From positions 1 through 64,000 of the forward strand of contig JAJFFK010000009.1 of the NCBI GenBank assembly GCA_021776655.1: a stretch of DNA of 64,000 bases. The letters run 5' to 3'. The notes beneath the pieces are model-generated. The model did not search any database. It was not told where the DNA came from and was given only the letters and a program-made list of their open reading frames with translations. The position numbers were made by a program, and so were the translations under genes. This document shows positions 50,789 through 59,159 of this stretch, one piece after another. Source of the DNA: Henriciella sp. GTDB lineage: Bacteria; Pseudomonadota; Alphaproteobacteria; Caulobacterales; Hyphomonadaceae. Position 1 is the first letter of the stretch; each line of letters begins with the position of its first letter.

Positions 50789-51592
50789 TTAAGGTTGACC
50801 GGCGCGCTCAAGCCGGGCATCGACCTCTCGGATCGCCTTCTCAAGGCGGTCTTCGGCTGTTTCGAGGTTCTTTTTTGGCTCCTGATAGAAGGCCGTCAGT
50901 TTGAGTACCTGCAACATGATAGTGTTGAGAATACGAGCCGGAAGCTTCATCGGTCGGTCGAAATCGAATAATAGAATCACGCGTTCTTCATCGGTCTCAT
51001 TCCAGACTTCATGCTCGAATGTGTCGTCGAAGACGAACACCTTTCCTGGCGCCCATGACACAATCTCTTCGTGGATACGAATGCGGCACTTTTCGGACTC
51101 GCGGGGCACGATCAGACCAACATGGCAGCGCAATACGCCCTTGGTGACCCCCTTATGCGCGGGGATATGATAGCCGGGTGCCAATATGGAGAACATTGCC
51201 GACTGAAGGTTTGGAACCTGCTCCAGCAGGGTCGCGGTTTGCGGGGTTAACTGTGTGTTCTTCATCAGCCGCTTACCGAAGCCGAACAGAATAAATGTTT
51301 TCCAATTCTGCCCTTTGGCGAGCCTGTATTGATCTGGAGAGATTTCCTGAAACCCTGGAATGGCGTCGCGGTACTTCAATACCTCTTGTGCTTCTTGCTC
51401 AATGACGGACCAATGGTGTTCAAATGCCTCAAGAAAATCGAAATGCGTGTTGGAAATCACAGGTGTGTCAGGCACGCGCGATTGACGCCCCTGAAACCCG
51501 GCAACCCAACGCATCAGTTTCTTGCCGTTTCTTTTGACAAAGGCGCGGCGCGGGGTGGTCAGTGTCTTGGGCTTTTGAATCGTATCCGCCAT
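50789..51592 (-). CDS. Aspartyl/asparaginyl beta-hydroxylase family protein (LpxO-like)
   Basis: The 267-residue protein has the Fe(II)/2-oxoglutarate core of the family: HIPAHKGVTKGVLRCHVGL, ESEKCRIRIHEEIVSWAPGK and FVFDDTFEHEVWNETDEERV, with the iron His and the 2-oxoglutarate Arg in place. In bacteria this family includes LpxO, which hydroxylates lipid A acyl chains, and peptide hydroxylases. It follows the CFA-synthase-like gene after five bases, which favours a lipid substrate. Confidence 0.82.
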   Translation of the reverse strand: MADTIQKPKTLTTPRRAFVKRNGKKLMRWVAGFQGRQSRVPDTPVISNTHFDFLEAFEHHWSVIEQEAQEVLKYRDAIPGFQEISPDQYRLAKGQNWKTFILFGFGKRLMKNTQLTPQTATLLEQVPNLQSAMFSILAPGYHIPAHKGVTKGVLRCHVGLIVPRESEKCRIRIHEEIVSWAPGKVFVFDDTFEHEVWNETDEERVILLFDFDRPMKLPARILNTIMLQVLKLTAFYQEPKKNLETAEDRLEKAIREVDARLERAGQP

Positions 51593-51597
51593 CAGTT

Positions 51598-52812
51598 TTA
51601 CGTGTTCGTCAGTCTGCGTTCAGTCTCGATCATATAATCTCGGCTGATTGGCAGGACGTCGACCTCTTTCGTCAGCTGTATCTGGAAGTTCATGTGATTG
51701 CCATGGCGGAAAGTGAACTCGCTGACAATTAGGTAAAACTCCCACATGCGACAAAATCGCTCATCAAACATGTCCACGGCTTTGGCGCGATTGGCTTGAA
51801 ACCGCTTGTCCCACTCAAGCAATGTGTGGGCATAGTGCAGACGCAATATTTCAATGTCAGTGACCCAAAGGCCAGCTTTTTCGATTTCAGCAAACGTCTC
51901 TGACAGGGCAGGGGAGTAACCGCCAGGGAAAATATATTTCCGGATCCAGGCACCGGTCGTTCCCGGACCACCTTTGCGCCCAATTGAGTGGACCAAAGCG
52001 GTGCCGCTTTGATTTAGACGTTCACGGATGGCCGAGAAGTATTCGTGATAATGAGTGATGCCAACATGCTCGAACATGCCGACCGATACGATCGCATCGA
52101 AGGTTTCGGTGACATCGCGATAATCTTGCAGGCGCAGGTCAACTTTATCGTCTAGTCCCTGTTCGGCAACACGTTGGTGGCCGAGTTCAAGCTGCTCCTT
52201 TGACAAGGTCACGCCGACCACGTGGCAGTCATAGGTCTTGGCAAGATAAATGGCCATTCCACCCCAGCCACAGCCAATATCAAGCACCCGCATGCCGGGT
52301 TTGAGGTTCAGTTTTGCTCCAATATGGGCTTTTTTGAGCGCCTGAGCTTGTTCCAGCGTTATCTCTGTGGATGGCCAATAAGCACAAGAATACTGCATGT
52401 CATCGTCAAGGAATAAGCGATAAAAATCATTCGACAAATCATAGTGATGCTCAACATTTTTACGTGAGGCACTGGCCCGGTTTCGTTGGTGCCACTTGCG
52501 AATACGCTTCAACCAGCTTTTCAAAAGTTTTTGAACGGGGTGGCCACGCAATCCGGTTCGGTTGTGCGCAAATATCTCGAGTAAATCCCGAATACCGCCA
52601 TCTTCGAAGATCAGCGTACCGTCCATATAAGCTTCACCAGCTTTCAGTTCCGGGTTGAGGAACAGTTGATGATAGAGCTTTTTGTCAGTCAGGCGAACCG
52701 TGGCCGAAGGGACACCGCCAGGTCCGTGCGTGTGGCGATTACCGCCCGCGTCGATAATTGTCAGTGACCCGATCTTGACGAATCTCGACATCATACTGTT
52801 TAGCAGTTTCAT
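51598..52812 (-). CDS. Cyclopropane-fatty-acyl-phospholipid synthase family enzyme
   Basis: The 404-residue SAM-dependent enzyme shows NVEHHYDLSNDFYRLFLDDD and MQYSCAYW, then the SAM loop VLDIGCGWGGMAIYLA and GVTLSKEQLELGHQR, as in Cfa synthases, and an IFPGGYSPALSE segment. It may cyclopropanate or methylate unsaturated acyl chains of membrane lipids. It is the first gene of a two-gene unit with the LpxO-like protein and is divergent from the sphingolipid operon. Confidence 0.88.
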   Translation of the reverse strand: MKLLNSMMSRFVKIGSLTIIDAGGNRHTHGPGGVPSATVRLTDKKLYHQLFLNPELKAGEAYMDGTLIFEDGGIRDLLEIFAHNRTGLRGHPVQKLLKSWLKRIRKWHQRNRASASRKNVEHHYDLSNDFYRLFLDDDMQYSCAYWPSTEITLEQAQALKKAHIGAKLNLKPGMRVLDIGCGWGGMAIYLAKTYDCHVVGVTLSKEQLELGHQRVAEQGLDDKVDLRLQDYRDVTETFDAIVSVGMFEHVGITHYHEYFSAIRERLNQSGTALVHSIGRKGGPGTTGAWIRKYIFPGGYSPALSETFAEIEKAGLWVTDIEILRLHYAHTLLEWDKRFQANRAKAVDMFDERFCRMWEFYLIVSEFTFRHGNHMNFQIQLTKEVDVLPISRDYMIETERRLTNT

Positions 52813-52958
52813 CCATCAGCCTTTGTTTTATGGCATGCCAGCGTGGCCGATTATGCCTACTAATCCAAATGTTTAATTATTGCAGTGAATGTGACGAATT
52901 GTAATCGTTTTGTGTTATGGCGGCGATCACAATGGAGTAATCTTGTGACGAGCCGACT

Positions 52959-52989
52959 TGTGAAACGCTCACAAAAGTGTGAAATTCAC
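52959..52989. promoter_or_regulatory. Tandem palindromes upstream of the sphingolipid operon
   Basis: TGTGAAACGCTCACA (52959-52973) has perfect TGTGA/TCACA arms, like a CRP/FNR-type site with a five-base spacer, and GTGAAATTCAC (52979-52989) is a second palindrome. Both lie 69 or more bases before the acyl-AMP ligase start. No regulator gene for them is visible in the window. Confidence 0.4.
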
Positions 52990-53057
52990 GCGAAACGGCA
53001 AGCGCAGGCGATTCAGGGTGCCCCGCGTGTCCGATATAGTGGAATGAGTTGAGCAAT

Positions 53058-54797
53058 ATGATGACTGCCACGCCAAGCACGAGTACGATCAAGTATGTTC
53101 GGGGTGCATTCCAAACGCTAACCGGCGCTCTCGACTATGCTGCCCAAGGCGTGACAGGGCTGAATTTTTACTCAACCAAGGGTGAGCTGGAATTCGTTCT
53201 TGGGTATCGAGAGTTACGTGAACGGGCTATGAATATGGCCGCGCGCCTGGTTGCTGTAACGCCTGCAGGGTGCCGCGTGGGTTTGATTGCCGACACCAGC
53301 GTAGACTTCTCAGTGATGTTCTATGCGTGCCAGTATGCTGGCGTGTTACCGGTTCCCATTTCCATGCCAACTGCGTTAGGTGGACGAAACCTGTACGAAG
53401 ATCAAATTGCACAGATTTCCCAGACAGCAAACTTGCACAGCATGATGGCGCCAGACAATATTCTAAGCGTTATCGAGGAAGCGCTGGCCGGGTCGAGCGT
53501 TGAGGTTGGATCCCTAACCGGGACACATTTGCCAGATGGAACAGCTGCCCTGCGGCCATTTGGCGGCGATGACATGTGCTACATTCAGTTTTCTTCAGGC
53601 AGTACGAGTACGCCGAAAGGTATCCTTGGTAGTCAGACGAGTGTGACGACGAATTGCCGGGCGATCCAAGCTGGCCTTGATGCGTGCGAGGGCGACAGGA
53701 TTGCATCCTGGCTACCGATGTATCACGATATGGGATTGATTGGTCAGTTCATCGCGCCGATGCTGGCGCAATTATCCGCCGACTATATTTCCCCGCTTTC
53801 TTTTGCCCGCCGACCAGCAACATGGCTGAAATTGATCAGCGAAAACAGGGCGACTCATTCTTACAGTCCGAGCTTTGGTTACGAAATTTCAGCCAAGCGG
53901 TGGCGTGGTGGCGATCTGGACTTGTCGAGTTGGCGTGTCGCAGGAATTGGCGGTGACATGGTCAGGCCTGAAGCGCTTGAGCTGTTTGCATCTACATTTG
54001 CCGATTCAGGGTTTTCACCGCAAGCATTTGTCCCAAGTTATGGTCTTGCCGAGGCGACTGTCGCGGTTTCCTTTGCGCCTCTGAATGAAGGCGTCAAGAC
54101 CGACACAATCAACGCCCATATCATGCGCGAAATTCGGTATGCGACGCCGGCATCCGAGATCACAAAAGACGCAGAAAAGCGCGATTTTGTGGCTTGCGGT
54201 CGCGCCGCTCCTGAGCACGAGATCAAGATCTGTGATGATGCTGGAAAACGGCTAGGCGATCGTAGCGTTGGTCGAATCATGTTCCGTGGCGAAAGTGTTT
54301 CTCCAGGTATATTGGATGATGAAAAAGGGCTGATTCCGCTGGCTGATGAGGACGGCTGGCTGGACACTGGCGATCTTGGATATTGGTTGGGTGGTCAAGT
54401 CGTTCTAACCGGGCGGCACAAGGATCTGATCCTGTGGAACGGCAAGAATATCTGGCCGCAGGATATCGAATGGGCCGCGCAAAAAGCGGGTGGGCGTCAT
54501 ATCAGTCAGGCCGCAGCTTTTGAGCTTACCGATAGCGACCGTGCCGACGGCATCTATCTATTGGCTGAGTGCAAGTCTCATAATGATGAAATTCGCCAGA
54601 CGCTGGTTGCTGATATCACCTCAAATGTTCGCCAAATTGTTGGCGCGCCGGTTTCAGTGATCTTGGTACCAAGCCGTAGTTTGATCGTGACCTCATCTGG
54701 CAAGCTCAGCCGGCAACGCACACGCCGGAAATTCCTTGCCGGATCGTTTGACGTTTCTGCTGGTGTGCAGCAGGAAGCCCTCGCTTCAACTATATGA
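53058..54797 (+). CDS. Fatty acyl-AMP ligase / acyl-ACP synthetase
   Basis: The 579-residue adenylate-forming enzyme has the ATP motif YIQFSSGSTSTPKGI, then SWLPMYHDMGLIGQF typical of FAAL proteins, FVPSYGLAEATVAVSF, and a C-terminal DTGDLGYWLGGQVVLTGRHK. It would activate a fatty acid and load it on the ACP encoded two genes on, giving the acyl donor for long-chain base formation, as proposed for the Caulobacter ceramide locus. It overlaps the next gene by four bases (ATGA). In-frame TTG at 53049 is an alternative start. Confidence 0.9.
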   Translation: MMTATPSTSTIKYVRGAFQTLTGALDYAAQGVTGLNFYSTKGELEFVLGYRELRERAMNMAARLVAVTPAGCRVGLIADTSVDFSVMFYACQYAGVLPVPISMPTALGGRNLYEDQIAQISQTANLHSMMAPDNILSVIEEALAGSSVEVGSLTGTHLPDGTAALRPFGGDDMCYIQFSSGSTSTPKGILGSQTSVTTNCRAIQAGLDACEGDRIASWLPMYHDMGLIGQFIAPMLAQLSADYISPLSFARRPATWLKLISENRATHSYSPSFGYEISAKRWRGGDLDLSSWRVAGIGGDMVRPEALELFASTFADSGFSPQAFVPSYGLAEATVAVSFAPLNEGVKTDTINAHIMREIRYATPASEITKDAEKRDFVACGRAAPEHEIKICDDAGKRLGDRSVGRIMFRGESVSPGILDDEKGLIPLADEDGWLDTGDLGYWLGGQVVLTGRHKDLILWNGKNIWPQDIEWAAQKAGGRHISQAAAFELTDSDRADGIYLLAECKSHNDEIRQTLVADITSNVRQIVGAPVSVILVPSRSLIVTSSGKLSRQRTRRKFLAGSFDVSAGVQQEALASTI

Positions 54798-55783
54798 ATG
54801 TTCCAATGAAGGCAGAAATGGCCGGTTCTGAATTGGTCGCAATTACGGGTGCCACGGGCTTTGTCGGCGCGGCGGTGCTGAGGTCTTTGAACTGTTCAGG
54901 GGTTCAGACCAGATGTTTACGGCGACCGCGCAAACTGCGAACTGACCCTGGACATGCTCTCAACGCGTGGGTCGATGGCGATCTGCAGAATATTCAGGCG
55001 ATAGAAGACTTAGTCGACGGGGCCACGACAATTATTCACATCGCTGGGGCGACAACTGCGCCGACGCGTAGTGACTTCCTGGAAATCAATATGATTGGCG
55101 CTTTTACGCTGGCGGCTTTGTCACGGCAGGCGGGGGTGAAACGATTTGTCCTTATTTCATCGCAGACCGCCCGCGCGCCGGACATATCTGCATATGCCGC
55201 CTCCAAACGGGGTGGGGAGGCGGCCGTGCATTTGTTCGACAAGGATATGCAGGTGACAATTATTCGCCCACCTGCCGTTATTGGTCCCGGTGACCCGATG
55301 CTCGCGCCGGTCTTCAAATGGATGCAGCGTGGTTGGCTACCGGCGCCAGCGGAAACGGCTGGAACGACGCGCGAGTTTGCCGCCATCGCTGTGGATGATC
55401 TGGTTCGCGTCATCACCAAAGTCGCCACTCGTTCAGGTTCTGAGCCTCGCTTGATCGAGCCGTGTAGTATCACATCAGCAAATTGGGTAATGGTGGCGGA
55501 TGCGGCGTCTGAAATCACGCAGCGCCGCATTCGATTGTTGCGTATCCCGACCTTCGCCATGCGCTCTGTCGGTCGGATCGCTGACCTGTTGCAGGGCGTC
55601 TTTCGTATCGCGCTGCCAATTACCTCAGGAAAGGTCCGCGAACTGCTCACACTTGATTGGTCACTCGTATCCTTGGTGGACAAGCCGACCGCGTTGTCAC
55701 ATATGATCGGAGCGTCACTAGACCCAGAGCATAACCTGTCCTTGAAAGCTGCCGAGCCAGACCAGAAAAATGAACGTAGATAG
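54794..55783 (+). CDS. cerR: NAD(P)-dependent extended SDR, ceramide reductase-like
   Basis: The 329-residue protein has the nucleotide motif VAITGATGFVGAAVLRSL and the catalytic YAASK (ISAYAASKRGGEAAVH) of extended short-chain dehydrogenases. Located between the acyl ligase, ACP and serine palmitoyltransferase, it matches the reductase CerR of Caulobacter, thought to reduce the 3-keto group after N-acylation. It overlaps the ACP gene by 14 bases. Confidence 0.82.
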   Translation: MNVPMKAEMAGSELVAITGATGFVGAAVLRSLNCSGVQTRCLRRPRKLRTDPGHALNAWVDGDLQNIQAIEDLVDGATTIIHIAGATTAPTRSDFLEINMIGAFTLAALSRQAGVKRFVLISSQTARAPDISAYAASKRGGEAAVHLFDKDMQVTIIRPPAVIGPGDPMLAPVFKWMQRGWLPAPAETAGTTREFAAIAVDDLVRVITKVATRSGSEPRLIEPCSITSANWVMVADAASEITQRRIRLLRIPTFAMRSVGRIADLLQGVFRIALPITSGKVRELLTLDWSLVSLVDKPTALSHMIGASLDPEHNLSLKAAEPDQKNERR

Positions 55784-56018
55784 TACAGTATTTCAGAGCA
55801 TTAGGACCATTCTTTCCGGTTATGTCGATGGTGCCCACGAGATTGCGCCGCATACGCGGATTATTGCTGATCTCGAGATTGATTCGGTCAACGTCTTTGA
55901 CCTGATCATGGAAATTGAGGATGCTAATGATGTCAGTATCTCAATGGAGACGATCTCCACCATTCATACGGTCGGTGAACTGACTGACGTTGTAGAAAGC
56001 TTGATCCGTGCTAAATAA
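55770..56018 (+). CDS. Acyl carrier protein
   Basis: An 82-residue acidic protein with the phosphopantetheine site LEIDSVNVFDLIMEIED (Ser39). It is the dedicated ACP for the adjacent serine palmitoyltransferase, as in Caulobacter and Sphingomonas-type systems. The start lies inside the end of the reductase gene and the stop inside the possible GTG start of spt, so the cluster is tightly coupled. Confidence 0.92.
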   Translation: MNVDSTVFQSIRTILSGYVDGAHEIAPHTRIIADLEIDSVNVFDLIMEIEDANDVSISMETISTIHTVGELTDVVESLIRAK

Positions 56019-56031
56019 GACCCCGCCAAAT

Positions 56032-57201
56032 ATGTCACTTTTCGATAAGTTTGAACGCCTTCGCGAGCGTAATGAATATGCCAAAACTTTTGGTCGCAGC
56101 CCGATCGGGATGCCGTTTGAGGAGATGCTGTCACCAACCCGTGCGCGGGTTGGCAATCGTGAAATCATTCTAATCGGCACCAACAACTATCTTGGCCTGA
56201 CCTTTGACCACTCAGTGCTGAGGGCAATGACGGATGCGGTTGAACGCTACGGCTCGGGCACCACGGGTAGTCGGCAAGCGAACGGAACTTACACCGCTCA
56301 TACAGATCTCGAAGATCAGTTGAAAGCACACTTTGGCGCAGCAAGTGCGATTGTCTTCACCACCGGGTATCAGACCAATCTTGGTACAATCAGCACGCTG
56401 GCGGGACAGGGCGACCACCTACTCATCGATTCCGATAGCCATGCCTGTATCTATGATGCCTGCCGACTGAGTGATGCGGCGACGCATCGTTTCAAACACA
56501 ATGACCCGGAAAACCTTCAGCGCCGTTTGCAGCGATTGCCGGATACAGGCGCAAGGCTGGTTGTGGTTGAGGGCATGTATTCAATGTTCGGCGATGTCGC
56601 GCCGCTGGCTGAGTTCGTTGATGTCGCGCACGCCAATGGCGCGATGATATTTGTTGATGAGGCCCATTCTGTCGGCTGCTATGGGCCAATGGGCCGAGGG
56701 ATTGCGGAGGAACAAGGTGTTCTCGAGCAAGTAGATTTCCTGTCCGGGACATTCTCAAAGAGCTTCGCGTCGGTCGGCGGGTTCTGTATCTCAAAGCACG
56801 CCGAATTCGAGTCTGTGCGCCTGGCTAGCCGGGCTTATTTGTTTACGGCATCTGGAACGCCTGCGAATATCGCCGCAGCGGGTGCAGCGCTGACTGAAAT
56901 GCGTCTTCGTCCTGAGCTGCGTCAGCAATTATGGGATCGGTCGCGTCAATTGCATGCGGGGCTCGCCAAACTGGGCTTTGACCTGGTGGCCCCGGCGGGG
57001 CCGGTGATTGCCGTTCGTCGACCGGACGAAGTGACGGCTATTCGCGAATGGAATCATCTGTTTGCCGATAATGTCTACGTGAACCTGGCTGTACCTCCAG
57101 CGACGCCGGGGGGCACTAGTCTGTTACGCCTTAGTGTCAGCGCGGCGCATTCAAGCGAAGAAATTGATGCCGTGTTAGCCGCTTTCGAGCGCCTGCTTTA
57201 G
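56032..57201 (+). CDS. spt: Serine palmitoyltransferase
   Basis: The 389-residue PLP enzyme is close to Sphingomonas SPT by eye: GSGTTGSRQANGTYTAH, FTTGYQTNLGTISTLAGQGD, DSDSHACIYDACRLSD, FVDEAHSVGCYGPMGRG and SGTFSKSFASVGGF with the PLP Lys243 (numbered from 56032). It condenses serine with an acyl thioester to give 3-ketosphinganine-type base. A GTG at 56008 overlapping the ACP stop is an alternative start adding eight residues. It is the last gene of the plus-strand operon. Confidence 0.93.
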   Translation: MSLFDKFERLRERNEYAKTFGRSPIGMPFEEMLSPTRARVGNREIILIGTNNYLGLTFDHSVLRAMTDAVERYGSGTTGSRQANGTYTAHTDLEDQLKAHFGAASAIVFTTGYQTNLGTISTLAGQGDHLLIDSDSHACIYDACRLSDAATHRFKHNDPENLQRRLQRLPDTGARLVVVEGMYSMFGDVAPLAEFVDVAHANGAMIFVDEAHSVGCYGPMGRGIAEEQGVLEQVDFLSGTFSKSFASVGGFCISKHAEFESVRLASRAYLFTASGTPANIAAAGAALTEMRLRPELRQQLWDRSRQLHAGLAKLGFDLVAPAGPVIAVRRPDEVTAIREWNHLFADNVYVNLAVPPATPGGTSLLRLSVSAAHSSEEIDAVLAAFERLL

Positions 57202-57215
57202 AGTATTGTTTTTGC

Positions 57216-57262
57216 GCGCTTTTCCGGGCGGCGAACCACACACACTTCGCCTGAAAAAGCGC
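57216..57262. terminator. Bidirectional terminator hairpin after spt
   Basis: GCGCTTTTCCGGGCG (57216-57230) pairs with CGCCTGAAAAAGCGC (57248-57262) with about two mismatches around a 17-base loop, between the convergent spt and nucleotidyltransferase genes. Confidence 0.65.
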
Positions 57263-58197
57263 TAGCGAAACGCGCCTTTACGGAAAAAACGCCAAGCCAG
57301 GATCGGTGAGAAGAGCAAGGGATGTTTGCGTTCACGCTCACTCAGGCTGATTTCAACACCGCTATGAGATTTGATCTTTTCAAGAATATAATTGAGGCCG
57401 TCATCGAACGTGAAGAAGGCTTTGAGTACACGAAACGCGCCCATCGGTTTGCCAACAATACGCCGGGCAAACCAACGCAAGCGGCAGGCGTTGCGGTGAA
57501 GGAAGCCAGCATCTTGATGACTAATCGTGCCGTCTTCTTGATATCCAAAGAGGGCTTTTGACAGAGCGGCGTAGCGATCCTGATTCCGATCAACAATGAT
57601 TCTGGATCGACCATCAGAATCCTCGGGCCGCAGTTCAGTGCGATAGCTCTCCCGAAGCCCACGCACCCAAATATCGGTTGGCTGCAGTGTCCCGTGGATC
57701 AATGGTGCAGTCTCCATCAAAAAGTGCCGCGTCGCGTGTGCCAGTGTTGTTATCAAGGTTTTATGCAGATCCTTATCCTCACAGACCAGCACGGTCGGTT
57801 GGGAAAATCTGGCCCAGAGCATTGATTCCAATGCCGCGCCGCGTGCTCGCCGATTGAATGCCTTGAGGCTGACAATCGAGTATTTGCTCCGCAAGCGCTC
57901 TCCGCCGGGGCCGTCGGCTTCGCAATAATGGACCCCTGGCGGCGCCAGGAATGCGCCCAGGCGCTTCAAACCGTTGCCATAGATGCTTTTATAACTGTCG
58001 ACGAGGACATAAAAATCGAGCATTTTCCCGGCAGTCTCACCGGCGCGCAGACTGGAGCCGTAGAACAGTAATGCCTTGACCTTGTCGCCGTGCTGATGGC
58101 CGATCACATCGGCGAGTGCTTGCGCGCGGGTGCCTAGCGGGCCTTGTTCTGTCTCCAGAATTTGCCGCACAGCCTCCAGATTTTCGGTCGTATTCAT
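57262..58197 (-). CDS. Tam41-like nucleotidyltransferase, probable sphingolipid head-group enzyme
   Basis: The 311-residue protein shows FYGSSLRAGETAGKMLDFYV (the GS and the Asp motif of nucleotidyltransferases), then LAPPGVHYCEADG, KYSIVSLKAFNRRARGA and a Trp-x-Arg-x-x-Gln-Pro-like ARFSQPTVLV. This layout recalls Tam41, which makes CDP-diacylglycerol from phosphatidic acid and CTP. By position it corresponds to the gene next to spt in the Caulobacter locus (CpgA, needed for ceramide phosphoglycerate, as I recall). It might make a nucleotide-activated ceramide. It overlaps the kinase gene by four bases. Confidence 0.65.
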   Translation of the reverse strand: MNTTENLEAVRQILETEQGPLGTRAQALADVIGHQHGDKVKALLFYGSSLRAGETAGKMLDFYVLVDSYKSIYGNGLKRLGAFLAPPGVHYCEADGPGGERLRSKYSIVSLKAFNRRARGAALESMLWARFSQPTVLVCEDKDLHKTLITTLAHATRHFLMETAPLIHGTLQPTDIWVRGLRESYRTELRPEDSDGRSRIIVDRNQDRYAALSKALFGYQEDGTISHQDAGFLHRNACRLRWFARRIVGKPMGAFRVLKAFFTFDDGLNYILEKIKSHSGVEISLSERERKHPLLFSPILAWRFFRKGAFR

Positions 58198-59159
58198 CGC
58201 AGAAATCTCAAGCTGGGTGACGGTTTGACATGATAGATAAAGTCATCCGGCCTGGGTAAAACCTCACCATCAACAATCACCGGATCTTCTGATCGAAATG
58301 AGATTTCTGCAAGCCCTGTGCTGGTCAATCCGTGCTTGGCCAATTGCGTTCCGGTTGCGCCAAAGAGAAGCTTTAGAACACCGCGCCGCAGGTTCGTGAT
58401 CGGCCATTGTCCGTAAGTGAAGCCAATCGGATGATCACCCCGATTCCAGAACGGGTTCAGGCGCAAGCTTAGCCGTGGCAGGGTGGTCATTATCGAGAAT
58501 GCGTGTTCGCGAGCGGGTTGATCCGCCGGTCCCGTAACCTCTTCAAATACTGAGCTGCGGATAACCGGTTCGCCGTCATGATCCATAGCCTTTTCAGGCC
58601 ATAGGCCGATCTGGGCAATCGCGGTGGCAACAGCCAGAGAGCCGCGTCGCCCCTCGCCATGCAGGTTTTGCTGAGTGTACAGCATGGCGCGAGCGAGAGA
58701 GCCTGTCGATAGAAGGAAGCCGACAACCGGTATTTCCAGTGATGCTGCGCTAACACTTAGGGCTTGATGTTGATCATAACGCAATCCTGATTGCCCTGAG
58801 ATGACTTGTGACAGACGCTTGGCCACATCATCATGCTTGGCGCGTTGAAGGCCGAGTATGCGGTAGGCGAGATTTGTGCTGCCACCGGGCAGGACGGCAA
58901 ATGACGCGGCCTCGGAAAATGCATCCCGCGCGGCCAGATAAGCTGACATTACCCCCTCAAGCGTGCCGTCGCCGCCTTCAACAAAGAATGTCGTGACGCC
59001 TGACTGACCTAACTCTCGAATCTTGTCTGGAAGCCTGGTGAAATCCTCAACCGACAAAAATCTGGCTTGCGGAAAATCTTTGGCAATGTCGTGCAAAATG
59101 GAGCCGTTGGTTGCGACGGCGTGGCTGCGTGGATTGGTAATCAATACAGGCAAATGCAT
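58194..59159 (-). CDS. Diacylglycerol-kinase-family lipid kinase, probable ceramide kinase
   Basis: The 321-residue protein from the ATG at 59159 has the DAGK catalytic motif FFVEGGDGTLEGVMSAYLA and FAVLPGGSTNLAYRILG, then a C-terminal LAEISFRSEDPVIVDGEVL. It phosphorylates a lipid hydroxyl. In the Caulobacter locus the equivalent kinase (CpgB) acts on ceramide, and the same is predicted here. It is coupled to the permease gene upstream (TGATG) and to the nucleotidyltransferase downstream (ATGA), so the four minus-strand genes form one operon. Confidence 0.85.
   Translation of the reverse strand: MHLPVLITNPRSHAVATNGSILHDIAKDFPQARFLSVEDFTRLPDKIRELGQSGVTTFFVEGGDGTLEGVMSAYLAARDAFSEAASFAVLPGGSTNLAYRILGLQRAKHDDVAKRLSQVISGQSGLRYDQHQALSVSAASLEIPVVGFLLSTGSLARAMLYTQQNLHGEGRRGSLAVATAIAQIGLWPEKAMDHDGEPVIRSSVFEEVTGPADQPAREHAFSIMTTLPRLSLRLNPFWNRGDHPIGFTYGQWPITNLRRGVLKLLFGATGTQLAKHGLTSTGLAEISFRSEDPVIVDGEVLPRPDDFIYHVKPSPSLRFLR

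Noticed and set aside
52877-53092. 71-residue minus-strand frame with a hydrophobic start next to the acyl-AMP ligase
   Set aside because: It begins inside the ligase coding region, has no ribosome site and would cover the ligase promoter.
54888-54899. AACTGTTCAG sequence resembling the BetI-like operator core
   Set aside because: It lies inside the reductase coding sequence, has no longer palindromic arms and no promoter near it.
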